Shown here piece by piece: positions 6,795 through 16,077 of a DNA stretch of 64,000 nt. Source of the stretch: Pseudoselenomonas ruminantium (GTDB lineage Bacteria; Bacillota; Negativicutes; Selenomonadales; Selenomonadaceae). Location: NCBI GenBank assembly GCA_902780915.1, contig CACZHK010000012.1:1-64000 (forward strand). The letters are read 5' to 3'. Numbering within the stretch: position 1 is the first letter of the stretch; every line of letters starts with the position of its first letter. The notes under the pieces were generated by a model. The model was not told the DNA's origin. It did no database searches and saw only the letters and a list, made by a program, of their open reading frames with translations. The translations under genes and the position numbers were made by a program.

Positions 6795-8072
6795 TTGAAG
6801 ACACTAATCAAGAATGTGCAGGCCCTTTTGCCTGATGGCACCACGCCCCTCACCAATATCATGATTGAGGGCGACCGCATCAAGGCCATGGGGGAAGTGC
6901 CGGAAGGCTTTTTGCCGGATAAGACCATAGACGGCAAGGATCACTTTGCCATTCCCGGCCTGGTGAACGCTCATACCCATGCTTCCATGAATCTGCTGAG
7001 AAGCTATGCAGATGACATGGAGCTCATGGACTGGCTGACCAATAAGATTTGGCCTGTTGAGGAAAAGATGGGCAGCGATGATATTTACTGGGGAGCCATG
7101 CTGGCAGCGGCAGAGATGATCCGCTCCGGCACCACTGCCTTCGCTGACTTGTACGGGCCCTGCGAGGAAAGGGTAGCCGAGGCGACCCTCGAATCCGGCC
7201 TGCGGGGGATTCTTTCCCGCGGCCTCATAGGCGTAGCTCCCGACAGTGACAAGATGCTTGACGAGGCTGCAGCCCTTTACAGGGACTTCCACGGTGCAGG
7301 GGAGGGCAGGGTGACAGTGATGTTTGCCCCCCATGCCCTTTATACCTGCCCGCCGGAGTTCTTGAAGAAGGTCAGCAAGGCGGCTGATGAATACAATGCT
7401 GAAATCCATATCCATATGTCCGAAACCCAGGGGGAAGTGGAGAACTGCCTGAAGGAATACGGCAAGCGTCCCTTTGCCCATGTGGAGTCCACAGGGCTTT
7501 TCGAGCACGGCACCATGGCGGCTCACTGCGTGCATGTGGATGACGAGGATATTGATATCATCAAGAAGCATCATATCCGCGTGGTCCACAACCCCGGCAG
7601 CAATATGAAGCTGGCCAGCGGCGTGGCTCCCGTGCCCCGCTTGCTGAAGGAAGGTATCTGCGTGGGCTTGGGCACAGACGGAGCTTCTTCCAACAACAAT
7701 CTTGATATGCTGGAAGAAGTGCAGCTCTCTGCCCTGCTGCACAAGGTTGCCGCCTGTGACCCGTTGGCAGTGCCCGCCTTGGAAGCTGTCAAGATGGGCA
7801 CGGAGTACAGTGCCCAGGCTGTGGGGCTGAAAGATGCTGGCAGGCTTGAAGCCGGTGCTCTGGCAGATATCGTGCTCTTTGACCTGAACGATCTCATGTG
7901 GTGCCCTCGTCACAATCTGGTGTCGCTCCTGGCTTACTCAGCCCGTTCCTCCTCTGTGGACACGGTGCTGGTGGCAGGCAAGGTGCTCATGGAAAACCAT
8001 GAGCTGAAGACTCTGGACGAGGAACGCATTCGCTTCGAGGCGCAGCGCTGCGCCGACAGGCTGACCCAATAA
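6795..8072 (+). CDS. mtaD: 5-methylthioadenosine / S-adenosylhomocysteine deaminase
   Basis: A 425-residue amidohydrolase starting at TTG behind GGGAGG. The metal-binding HTH is at residues 60-62 (NAHTHASMNLL), a second His cluster is HIHMSET, and the late metal Asp lies in GTDGASSNN. The family deaminates SAH or MTA to the inosyl derivatives. Directly downstream of ahcY, it offers a second route for disposing of SAH and methylthioadenosine. Related guanine and chlorohydrolase-type deaminases look similar; the neighbour favours MtaD. Confidence 0.88.
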   Translation: MKTLIKNVQALLPDGTTPLTNIMIEGDRIKAMGEVPEGFLPDKTIDGKDHFAIPGLVNAHTHASMNLLRSYADDMELMDWLTNKIWPVEEKMGSDDIYWGAMLAAAEMIRSGTTAFADLYGPCEERVAEATLESGLRGILSRGLIGVAPDSDKMLDEAAALYRDFHGAGEGRVTVMFAPHALYTCPPEFLKKVSKAADEYNAEIHIHMSETQGEVENCLKEYGKRPFAHVESTGLFEHGTMAAHCVHVDDEDIDIIKKHHIRVVHNPGSNMKLASGVAPVPRLLKEGICVGLGTDGASSNNNLDMLEEVQLSALLHKVAACDPLAVPALEAVKMGTEYSAQAVGLKDAGRLEAGALADIVLFDLNDLMWCPRHNLVSLLAYSARSSSVDTVLVAGKVLMENHELKTLDEERIRFEAQRCADRLTQ

Positions 8073-8094
8073 CTGCTTGAAACTGCCTGACTTA

Positions 8095-8125
8095 TCCGCC
8101 CTTAGGAGTTTTGAAGGGCGGATTT
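8095..8125 (+). terminator. Terminator after ahcY-mtaD
   Basis: TCCGCCCTT (8095-8103) pairs with AAGGGCGGA (8114-8122), followed by TTT and a further T-rich stretch. Confidence 0.75.
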
Positions 8126-8185
8126 GTTTTGAACTTATACTTATGTAAAATCAATTTCACTGTCAAGTGGAAATGAGGTGATGAA

Positions 8186-10669
8186 TTGCCTAGGAAAACT
8201 AATGGCACCCGCAGCCGGAAAACTAAGGCTGCCAAGGGTGCCAATGCAGCCCCTGCCAATCCTGGACGCCGCTATGAGCTTCTGGGGCTGGCCTGCGTGG
8301 CGGCGGGGCTGATTTCTTTGGGAGGCCTCTTTGAGCTCAATGTGGGTTATGTGGGCCTCTACTTTGCCAAGTTCCTGCACTATTTCTTCGGCGTTGGTGC
8401 GGTGCTGGTCTGTGTGCTGATCCTTCTCATGGGCTATCAGTACATCACCAAGCATTGTGGCCTGCGCTATTCCCTGCGCTTCATAGGCCTGGGATGGTTA
8501 TATATTTCGGTTCTGGCTATCTGGCATCACTTTGTCATACCTGTTGGAGAGGAAATTCTCCCTTCCAGCTTGCCGGAGGGGGGCGGTCTTTTAGGCGGTG
8601 GCTTGCTGCTTGTCCTGCGGAACTTCTTCGGGGTAGACGGGGCCATCATCCTGCTGATAGCAGGTATTATTGGCTCTGTGCTGCTTTCTACCACCTGGTC
8701 TCTGGCCACGGGAGTGCTAAAGACCAAAGAGACTGCTGTCAAGGGAGCCAGCGTGGCTGGTACGGCCCTGGCTGCCACCACCAGCAAGATGGCAGAAGTG
8801 GGGGGCAGAGTAGAAGAACGCATGGTGGAAGCTGTAAAGACCACCGTGAAGAATTCCTTTTATAATCAAGAAAAGGATGGACGCTTTGCAGAGACAGTGG
8901 AGGAAGCGCCTGCAGTTGCCAGGGAACCGGAGATGGCTCCAGTCGAGGAATTCATTCCCGTTGAGGAACCTCCCGGGGAAGCACCCCAGCCACCTGCCTT
9001 TACTATTGAGTATGGCAGGCAGGAAGCGGAAGCAGAGGAACAAACTCCCCACGAAGAATTTGAATTTTCGTCAGGAGCAGCTTCGGAAGCTGCTGCCATG
9101 GGGGCCATGACTGCCCAGCATGCTGTGGCAGAGGCCGAGGCAGAGGCCGAAGCAGCCATGCAGGCCATGGCGCGGGCAGAAGTTGCCGCCGCGGAGAACC
9201 CCGTGGAAAAGCCCCAGAAGCCTTATGTGATCCCTCAGGTGACACAAATTCTTTCCAAGCATGTCAAGCAGAAGAATGTGGCCTTGGAAATGGAGATTGA
9301 GGAGAATGCCCGCACTTTGCAGCAGACTTTGGAAAACTTCCATGTGAACGCCAGGATACTAAACGCCTGCCACGGCCCTGCTGTGACCCGTTATGAACTT
9401 GAGCCGGCTCCCGGGGTGAAGGTCAGCAAGATTACCAATCTGGCTGATGACATTGCCCTGAGCCTGGCGGCTTTCTCCGTGCGCATCGAGCCTATTCCCG
9501 GCAAGGCTGCCATTGGCATCGAGGTGCCCAACAAGGAACTTGAGGGCGTGCAGCTTCGCGAGGTGCTGGAAAGCGAGAAATTCAGCAGTGCCAAGTCAAG
9601 ACTTACGGTGGGGCTGGGCATGGACATCGGGGGACAGGCCATCTTTGCGGATTTGGGCAAGATGCCCCATCTGCTGGTGGCAGGTGCCACCGGCTCCGGC
9701 AAGTCCGTCTGCATCAATACCCTCATTACCAGCATCCTCTTCAAGGCCAAGCCGGATGAAGTGAAGTTTATCCTCATTGACCCCAAGATGGTAGAGCTCT
9801 CCGGCTACAACGGAATTCCCCATCTGATGGTGCCGGTGGTGACGGATGCCAAGAAAGCGGCTTCGGTGCTGAACTGGTCCGTGCAGGAAATGGAAAGGCG
9901 CTACTCAAGCTTTGCCGACCACGGGGTGAGGAACATGGCCGGTTTCAATGAGCATTTCCCCGACCAGAAGATGCCTGCCATCGTCATCATCATCGACGAG
10001 CTGGCAGATTTGATGATGGTAGCTCCCCACGATGTGGAGGATGCCATCTGCCGCCTGGCCCAGAAGGCCCGCGCTGCAGGCATCCACATGGTGCTGGCCA
10101 CCCAGCGCCCCTCAGTGGATGTCATCACCGGCATCATCAAGGCCAACATCCCTTCACGCATTTCCTTTGCGGTTTCCTCCCAGATTGATTCCCGTACCAT
10201 TTTGGACAGGAGCGGGGCGGAGAAACTGCTGGGCAAGGGTGATATGCTCTTTTACCCTGTGGGTTCCTCCAAGCCTCGGCGTGTGCAGGGAGCTTTCATC
10301 AGCGATGAAGAAGTGGAGCAGCTGCTTGACTTCATCCGCAGCCAGGGCCAGGAAGCGGAAACCAATGAGGATTTGGTGAACTTCACGGAGAGAGCTGCTG
10401 CCGAAGCAGAGGAAGCAGAGAGCGGCAAGAAGAGCAAGGAGCCTCAGCAGGATGAGCTGCTGGAGGAAGCCGTGAATCTTGTGCTCAGCACGGGACAGGC
10501 CTCCACCAGCTCCGTTCAGCGCCGCTTCCGGGTGGGCTATACCCGGGCTGCACGGCTCATAGATGCCATGGAAGAATTGGGCATTGTGGGGCCAAACATC
10601 GGCAGCAAGCCCAGGGAAATTCTCATGAGCAGCGAGCAAGCCCAAGCTGTGCTGCAGGGGGCACAATGA
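8186..10669 (+). CDS. ftsK: DNA translocase FtsK/SpoIIIE
   Basis: An 827-residue membrane-anchored ATPase that pumps chromosomal DNA through the division septum. Hydrophobic segments fill roughly residues 28-180. A Glu/Ala/Pro-rich linker (about 230-340) contains an AEAEAEAEA tract. The RecA-like motor has its Walker A GATGSGKS at about 500-507 and Walker [12 protein letters not shown] further on. The C-terminal gamma winged helix ([21 protein letters not shown]) reads DNA polarity sequences. It begins at TTG behind GAGGTGAT. The length is in the usual range. Confidence 0.94.
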   Translation: MPRKTNGTRSRKTKAAKGANAAPANPGRRYELLGLACVAAGLISLGGLFELNVGYVGLYFAKFLHYFFGVGAVLVCVLILLMGYQYITKHCGLRYSLRFIGLGWLYISVLAIWHHFVIPVGEEILPSSLPEGGGLLGGGLLLVLRNFFGVDGAIILLIAGIIGSVLLSTTWSLATGVLKTKETAVKGASVAGTALAATTSKMAEVGGRVEERMVEAVKTTVKNSFYNQEKDGRFAETVEEAPAVAREPEMAPVEEFIPVEEPPGEAPQPPAFTIEYGRQEAEAEEQTPHEEFEFSSGAASEAAAMGAMTAQHAVAEAEAEAEAAMQAMARAEVAAAENPVEKPQKPYVIPQVTQILSKHVKQKNVALEMEIEENARTLQQTLENFHVNARILNACHGPAVTRYELEPAPGVKVSKITNLADDIALSLAAFSVRIEPIPGKAAIGIEVPNKELEGVQLREVLESEKFSSAKSRLTVGLGMDIGGQAIFADLGKMPHLLVAGATGSGKSVCINTLITSILFKAKPDEVKFILIDPKMVELSGYNGIPHLMVPVVTDAKKAASVLNWSVQEMERRYSSFADHGVRNMAGFNEHFPDQKMPAIVIIIDELADLMMVAPHDVEDAICRLAQKARAAGIHMVLATQRPSVDVITGIIKANIPSRISFAVSSQIDSRTILDRSGAEKLLGKGDMLFYPVGSSKPRRVQGAFISDEEVEQLLDFIRSQGQEAETNEDLVNFTERAAAEAEEAESGKKSKEPQQDELLEEAVNLVLSTGQASTSSVQRRFRVGYTRAARLIDAMEELGIVGPNIGSKPREILMSSEQAQAVLQGAQ

Positions 10670-10687
10670 CACAAATAGATTTGTCTG

Positions 10688-10717
10688 TCGACAAGCGTTG
10701 AATATTGGTGTTATAAT
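10688..10717 (+). promoter_or_regulatory. Promoter of fur-hemZ
   Basis: TCGACA (10688-10693) and a perfect TATAAT (10712-10717) are 18 bases apart. The transcript leader is about 75 bases long and no further structure was recognised in it. Confidence 0.5.
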
Positions 10718-10799
10718 ATCTTTATTTGAGTTGGTGTATATGGGGAGTTTGGTTTTGCCCTTAGTATCATAGACAGCTACAGGGAAAGAGGTATTGGTC

Positions 10800-11258
10800 A
10801 TGCCCAAGACAATTGACATGGATTATTTGAAGAAGAAGCTGCAAGAGCGTCAGCACAAGATGACTCCTCAGAGGCAGATCGTATTGCAGATTTTTTTGGA
10901 TCATCCAGGGGAGCACCTGAGTGCTGAGGATGTGCATGGACTTCTTAGGGATAAGAAGTCTGAGATTGGCCTGGCTACGGTTTATCGCAGCCTGGAGCTT
11001 TTGTCCAATCTGGGCATTCTCCAGAAGATGGAATTCGGTGATGGCTGCAGCCGCTATGAGGTGAATACCACTGACCCGAAGGCCCACCACCACCACCACC
11101 TTATCTGCACCAAGTGCAACAAGGTGATTGAGTTCGAGGAAGACCTGCTGGATGATTTGGAGCAGGATATCTGCCACAAATCAGGCTTCAAGATTCTCGA
11201 CCATCAGGTGAAGTTCTTCGGTATCTGCAAGGAGTGTCAGGCAGACAGTGAGGATTAA
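10800..11258 (+). CDS. Fur-family metal-responsive repressor
   Basis: A 152-residue winged-helix regulator with N-terminal MTPQRQIVLQIFLDH, the recognition region EIGLATVYRSLELL, and the sensor site HHHHHLICTKCNKVIEF. A second C-x-x-C (CKECQ) near the end completes a structural zinc site. Which metal or peroxide it senses (Fur, Zur or PerR) cannot be settled from sequence alone. The CxxC pairs are shared by all. ATG 10800 is chosen because AGAGG (10787-10791) is eight bases away; TTG 10794 is too close. It overlaps hemZ by 11 bases, so repressor and a porphyrin-pathway enzyme are co-transcribed. Confidence 0.9.
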   Translation: MPKTIDMDYLKKKLQERQHKMTPQRQIVLQIFLDHPGEHLSAEDVHGLLRDKKSEIGLATVYRSLELLSNLGILQKMEFGDGCSRYEVNTTDPKAHHHHHLICTKCNKVIEFEEDLLDDLEQDICHKSGFKILDHQVKFFGICKECQADSED

Positions 11259-12771
11259 GACCTTTACCCTGAACAGCAAGCAGGAAGTGATCTCCAAGAT
11301 TGTCAGGGAAATCCTGAACCTCTTCAAGGTGGAGGTGATTGGTTCCCAAGGTGAAGCAGACTATCTGCAGCTTTCTGTGGTAAACCATCAGCTGACCCCT
11401 TCCGCAGACGGCACCGGCCTTGGCGTGAGGGTGGAAAGCCGCCTGCTGCTCTTTGACAAGGAGGGCAACAAACAAGAATTCTGCCGCCTTGACGAGGGCA
11501 AGGGCGATGAGCGCGAGGCTGCCGCCAGGCACAGGCTTATCAAGCTGAACCTATACCATATCTTCCTTGAGCATTTGGGGGCGGAGGCTGCCCCCTGGGG
11601 CATACTCCATGGGGTGCGTCCTACCAAGATCGTCCACCGCTGGATAAGAGGAGGAGCAGGGCAGCAGGAAATCATTGAGCGTATCCAGAAGGATTACGCT
11701 TGCAGCCGGGAAAAGGCAGACATCATCGTGCCCATGGCCTTCCGCCAGCTGCCTTTCCTTGAAACCTCCGATGGCAAGACCGTCAGCATCTATGTGGGCA
11801 TTCCCTTCTGCCTGACCCGCTGCCTCTACTGTTCCTTTCCCGCCAATATCCTGCCGGGGGAGAAGCAGCTTCAGCAGTTCATGGAAGTTTTCCGTCGGGA
11901 TCTGGAGGCGGGAAGGGCTGCGGTGGAGCAATATGGCTTCAAGGTGCAGAACGTTTATGTGGGAGGCGGCACTCCCACCAGTTTGCCGGACGCTTTCTTT
12001 GCGGAAATGCTGGAAATGGTATATAATGCCTTTTATAAGTCGGATTTGGCCGAGTTTACCGTGGAGGCGGGGCGGCCTGACAGCATTACGTCGGAGAAGA
12101 TTGCGGCCATGAAGCGCTTCAAGGTCAGTCGGGTCAGCGTGAATCCCCAGACCATGCAGGCAAGGACGCTGCATCTCATTGGGCGCCAGCATACGCCCGA
12201 GGCGGTGGCTGGAATGTTCCATGCCCTGCGGGAGGCGGGGGTGCCTCATATCAACATGGATTTGATTCTTGGCCTGCCAGGAGAGACTGCCGAGGACGTG
12301 CGGGACACTTTGGAGAAGGTCACAGCTCTGGAGCCTGACGATATTACCCTCCATGCCCTGGCCATCAAGCGTGGTTCCAGGCTGAAGCTCCTGATGGAGG
12401 AACGCCATGTGGAGCTTCCCTCTGATGAGGAAACCCGCAAGATGTCGGAAGTGGCCCTGGGCTTTATGGAGAGGGGCGGCTATCAGCCCTATTACTTGTA
12501 CCGCCAGGGCTATATGTCCGGGGATTTGGAGAATATTGGCTGCGCCCGGCCGGGGGCCGAGGGCATGTACAATATCCAGATCATGGAGGAACACCAGACC
12601 ATCATAGGCATTGGCGGCGCTGCTACCACCAAAGTCGTGGACCATAAGGCAGGGAGGCTTCGCTCGGTGTTCAATGCCAAGGATTTGGCTACTTATCTGC
12701 GGGATATTGACATCTATATCGAGAAAAGACATCAATTGTTGGATTCGGTCTATGGGGCCGGTCCCAAATAG
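11248..12771 (+). CDS. hemZ: HemZ, oxygen-independent coproporphyrinogen-III oxidase-like radical SAM protein
   Basis: A 507-residue protein. The radical SAM cysteines are Cys188, 192 and 195 in CLTRCLYCSF, followed by VGGGTPTSL and NMDLILGLPGET as in HemN-type enzymes. An N-terminal region of about 170 residues not found in HemN is typical of HemZ. HemN family enzymes decarboxylate propionates of coproporphyrinogen III; the exact activity of HemZ in anaerobes is less certain. The GTG start lies inside fur. Confidence 0.85.
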   Translation: MRIKTFTLNSKQEVISKIVREILNLFKVEVIGSQGEADYLQLSVVNHQLTPSADGTGLGVRVESRLLLFDKEGNKQEFCRLDEGKGDEREAAARHRLIKLNLYHIFLEHLGAEAAPWGILHGVRPTKIVHRWIRGGAGQQEIIERIQKDYACSREKADIIVPMAFRQLPFLETSDGKTVSIYVGIPFCLTRCLYCSFPANILPGEKQLQQFMEVFRRDLEAGRAAVEQYGFKVQNVYVGGGTPTSLPDAFFAEMLEMVYNAFYKSDLAEFTVEAGRPDSITSEKIAAMKRFKVSRVSVNPQTMQARTLHLIGRQHTPEAVAGMFHALREAGVPHINMDLILGLPGETAEDVRDTLEKVTALEPDDITLHALAIKRGSRLKLLMEERHVELPSDEETRKMSEVALGFMERGGYQPYYLYRQGYMSGDLENIGCARPGAEGMYNIQIMEEHQTIIGIGGAATTKVVDHKAGRLRSVFNAKDLATYLRDIDIYIEKRHQLLDSVYGAGPK

Positions 12772-12799
12772 TAACATTTAGATAAGGGGAAGATGAGCA

Positions 12800-14059
12800 T
12801 TGCTTACTAATGCGCCCAGAGGCACAAAAGATATACTGCCTGATTCCGTAGGCAGCTGGAATTATGTGGAGCAGAAGATTCGCGATATCTGCGCCCGCTT
12901 TGGCTATGAGGAAATCCGCACCCCCATGTTCGAGCATACGGAGCTTTTCCACCGGGGCATCGGCGAGGGCACGGATGTGGTGGACAAGGAAATGTACACC
13001 TTCACGGACAGGGGAGGCAGGAGCGTTACTTTGCGCCCGGAGAACACGGCTTCTGCCGTGAGGGCCTACCTGCAGAACAAGCTTTACGGGGACAGCGCTC
13101 TGACCAAGCTCTTTTACATCGGCTCTATGTTCCGCTATGACCGCCCCCAGGCAGGCCGTATGCGGGAATTCCACCAGTTTGGGGTGGAGGCCTTGGGTGA
13201 GGCCAATCCTGCTGTAGATGCAGAGATTATCCTTCTGGCCATGGAGTTTTTGAAGTCTCTGGGGCTGAAGGATTTGAAGCTCAGCCTGAATTCCGTGGGC
13301 TGCCCCTCCTGCCGCCCTGCCTATCGCCAGGCCCTGCAGGAATACTTTCGGCCCCATCTGGAGGAGCTTTGCGGCGATTGCAAGGACCGCTTCGAGCGTA
13401 GCCCTCTGCGCATACTGGACTGCAAGGCCGATGCGGACAAGGAATTCATGGCAGGCGCTCCGAAAATCACGGATTGCCTCTGTGACGAGTGCCGTGAGCA
13501 CTTTGAGCAGGTGCAGTCCCTGCTGACGGAAGCCGGGGTGGAGTTCGAGCTTGACCCGCGTCTGGTGCGCGGCCTTGACTACTACACCAAAACTGCCTTT
13601 GAAATCAAGTACGCTCCCTTGGGAGCGCAGAGCGCTGTGGCAGGCGGCGGCCGCTATGACGGTTTGATTGAGGAGATGGGGGGGAATCCCACTCCCGCAG
13701 TCGGTTTCGCCACAGGCTTGGAGCGCGTGCTGCTGGCACTGGAGAAACAGGGGCTGCTGCCGGATGCCAGGAAGCAGACAGATGCCTTCGTGGTGGCCTT
13801 GGGCGAAGCTGCCCAAAAGCCTGCCTTCCGTCTGCTGCAGCAGTTGCGTGGTGCGGGCCTTACAGCTCTTATGGACTATGCAGGCCGCAGCATGAAGGCG
13901 CAGATGAAACAGGCCGGCAAGGCAGGGGCGCGTTTCGCCCTGATATTAGGTGAGGATGAAATCAAGGAAAATGCCGTGATGCTCAAGGACATGGAAAAGA
14001 GCCAGCAGCAGAAGGTGTCCCTTGATGAAGTCATAGATCAGATAACGAGCAATCGTTGA
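12800..14059 (+). CDS. hisS: Histidyl-tRNA synthetase
   Basis: A 419-residue class II synthetase starting at TTG. Motif 1 region PRGTKDILP, then TLRPENTASAVRAYLQ (motif 2 region), YRYDRPQAGRMREFHQ, the His-binding loops LVRGLDYYTKTAFE and AGGGRYDGL, and a C-terminal anticodon-binding domain are all visible. It begins 28 bases after hemZ, with aspS 80 bases downstream. No T-box leader was seen. Confidence 0.95.
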   Translation: MLTNAPRGTKDILPDSVGSWNYVEQKIRDICARFGYEEIRTPMFEHTELFHRGIGEGTDVVDKEMYTFTDRGGRSVTLRPENTASAVRAYLQNKLYGDSALTKLFYIGSMFRYDRPQAGRMREFHQFGVEALGEANPAVDAEIILLAMEFLKSLGLKDLKLSLNSVGCPSCRPAYRQALQEYFRPHLEELCGDCKDRFERSPLRILDCKADADKEFMAGAPKITDCLCDECREHFEQVQSLLTEAGVEFELDPRLVRGLDYYTKTAFEIKYAPLGAQSAVAGGGRYDGLIEEMGGNPTPAVGFATGLERVLLALEKQGLLPDARKQTDAFVVALGEAAQKPAFRLLQQLRGAGLTALMDYAGRSMKAQMKQAGKAGARFALILGEDEIKENAVMLKDMEKSQQQKVSLDEVIDQITSNR

Positions 14060-14139
14060 AACGCCGAGAAGAATACCTTGTCCTAGGCAAGATTTGGACT
14101 GCAGCGTTTTAAAAAATTCAATCTGAGGTGAAAGTTTAA

Positions 14140-15951
14140 ATGGAAATGGAAACACTGAAAGGCATGGAGCGCACCCATCACTGCGGGCAACTCCGCAAGT
14201 CTGAAGTAGATCAGGAAGTCGTGCTCTGCGGCTGGGTCTCCCGTCGCCGTGACCACGGCGGACTTATCTTCGTGGATTTGCGTGACCGCAGCGGTCTGGT
14301 GCAGGTAGTCTTTGACGAGGCAGCTATGGGGGAGGGCACCTTCCACAAGGCTGAATCCCTGCGCTCCGAGTTCGTGGTAGCTGTCCGTGGCAAGGTTCGC
14401 AGCCGTGCAGCAGAGACTGTGAACCCCAATATGGCTACCGGCGAAATCGAGGTAGTCTGCGAGGAGCTGCGCATCCTCAACAAGTCCAAGACTCCCCCCA
14501 TCGAGATTCAGGATGGCATCACCACCGATGAGATGGTGCGCCTGAAGTACCGCTATCTTGACCTGCGCCGCCCGGAGATGCAGAAGAACATCATCCTGCG
14601 TCACAAGGTCACCAAGATCATGCGTGACTTCTTTGACCGTGAGGGCTTCCTGGAAATCGAGACCCCCATGCTCTGCAAGAGCACTCCTGAGGGTGCTCGT
14701 GACTTCCTGGTGCCCAGCCGTCTGAATGCTGGCGAGTTCTACGCTCTGCCCCAGTCTCCCCAGATTTTCAAGCAGCTCCTCATGGTGGCAGGCTTCGAGA
14801 AGTACTTCCAGATTGTCCGCTGCTTCCGTGACGAGGATCTCCGCGCTGACCGTCAGCCGGAGTTCACCCAGCTGGATATCGAGACTTCCTTCCTGAACCA
14901 GGAAGATATCCTCCAGCTCATGGAGAACATGGTCACCGAGCTTTTCGACCGCGCTATCGGCGCCAAGATTGAGAAGCCCTTCCTGCGTATGACCTGGGAC
15001 GAGGCTATGCGCCGCTTTGGTTCCGACAAGCCTGACCTCCGCTTCGGCATGGAGCTCATGGATATTTCCGAGTATGTGAAGGGTTCTGAGTTCAAAGTCT
15101 TCAACTCCGTGCTGGAGAATGGCGGCCAGGTGAAGGTCATCAATGTAGAGGGTTACGCTGATATTCCCCGCCGCGAGCTGGACGGCCTGGTGCAGTATGT
15201 CCAGGGCTACGGCGCCAAGGGCTTGGCCTGGATTCAGTATGCTGAAGAGGGCATCAAGTCTCCCTTCAAGAAGTTCTACAGCGACGAGACCTTCGAGAAA
15301 ATCAAGCAGGCTACTGGCGCCAAGACTGGCGACCTGTTGCTGGTCATCGCCGACAAGCCTTTGGTGGTGGCGCAGGCTCTGGGCCAGCTCCGTCTGGAAA
15401 TGGGACGCCGCCGTGGCCTCATCGACGATGACAAGCTCTGCTTCCTGTGGGTGGTTGACTTCCCCATGTTCGAGTACAGCGAGGAAGAGAAGCGCTGGAA
15501 GGCTATGCACCATCCGTTCACTTCTCCCCGTCACGAGGATATCCAGTATCTCCTCAGCGACCCGGGGCGTGTCAAGGCAGATGCCTATGACATGGTGCTC
15601 AACGGCGTGGAAATCGGCGGCGGCAGCCTCCGTATCTACAACGCCGACCTGCAGGAGAAAGTCTTCGAGGCTCTGGGCCTGTCCAAGGAAGAGGCTCACA
15701 CCAAGTTTGGCTTCATGATGGACGCTTTCCAGTATGGCACGCCTCCCCATGGCGGCCTGGCCTTCGGCCTTGACCGTCTGGTGATGCTGATGGCCAAGAG
15801 AAAATCCATCCGCGATGTCATTGCCTTCCCGAAGAACCAGAGTGCCGCAGATGTCATGAGCCAGGCTCCCAGCCTGGTTGATGAAAAGCAGCTCCGTGAG
15901 CTCTACATCCGCACGGCTGTGCCCAAGAAGAAGGAAAAAGAGAATAACTGA
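14140..15951 (+). CDS. aspS: Aspartyl-tRNA synthetase (bacterial type)
   Basis: A 603-residue synthetase with an N-terminal OB anticodon-binding domain (VLCGWVSRRRDHGGLIFVDLRDR), class II motifs including FLVPSRL, QSPQIFKQLLMVAG and RCFRDEDLRADRQPEFTQLD, and the bacterial GAD insertion domain. The C-terminal GLAFGLDRLVMLMA is motif 3. Bacterial-type enzymes are about 590-600 residues, so this is complete. The hisS-aspS pair is a common Firmicutes arrangement. Confidence 0.96.
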   Translation: MEMETLKGMERTHHCGQLRKSEVDQEVVLCGWVSRRRDHGGLIFVDLRDRSGLVQVVFDEAAMGEGTFHKAESLRSEFVVAVRGKVRSRAAETVNPNMATGEIEVVCEELRILNKSKTPPIEIQDGITTDEMVRLKYRYLDLRRPEMQKNIILRHKVTKIMRDFFDREGFLEIETPMLCKSTPEGARDFLVPSRLNAGEFYALPQSPQIFKQLLMVAGFEKYFQIVRCFRDEDLRADRQPEFTQLDIETSFLNQEDILQLMENMVTELFDRAIGAKIEKPFLRMTWDEAMRRFGSDKPDLRFGMELMDISEYVKGSEFKVFNSVLENGGQVKVINVEGYADIPRRELDGLVQYVQGYGAKGLAWIQYAEEGIKSPFKKFYSDETFEKIKQATGAKTGDLLLVIADKPLVVAQALGQLRLEMGRRRGLIDDDKLCFLWVVDFPMFEYSEEEKRWKAMHHPFTSPRHEDIQYLLSDPGRVKADAYDMVLNGVEIGGGSLRIYNADLQEKVFEALGLSKEEAHTKFGFMMDAFQYGTPPHGGLAFGLDRLVMLMAKRKSIRDVIAFPKNQSAADVMSQAPSLVDEKQLRELYIRTAVPKKKEKENN

Positions 15952-15973
15952 GAACATATTGTTCTTATACAAG

Positions 15974-16000
15974 CTGGCAGATTCGTCTGCCAGTTTTTTT
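15974..16000 (+). terminator. Terminator after aspS
   Basis: An 8-bp stem CTGGCAGA / TCTGCCAG with a TTCG tetraloop, followed by seven T residues. Confidence 0.9.
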
Positions 16001-16077
16001 ATGCCAGCCATTCAAAATCAGACTGCGGGGAAGGATTTACACCATTTATAGAGAAGAATAAGGAGGGGGTGATAAAT

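Noticed and set aside
9100-9180. Ala/Glu repeat tract in ftsK as a candidate functional repeat
   Set aside because: It is the low-complexity linker normal for FtsK/SpoIIIE proteins.
14060-14139. Possible T-box or attenuator before aspS; also checked before hisS, ilvD and thrC
   Set aside because: No T-box consensus or specifier-type structure was found; the gaps are short or featureless.
14083-16011. 642-codon open frame on the minus strand opposite aspS
   Set aside because: It mirrors the codon bias of aspS, which has every synthetase motif. The antisense translation is His/Leu-rich and fits no family.
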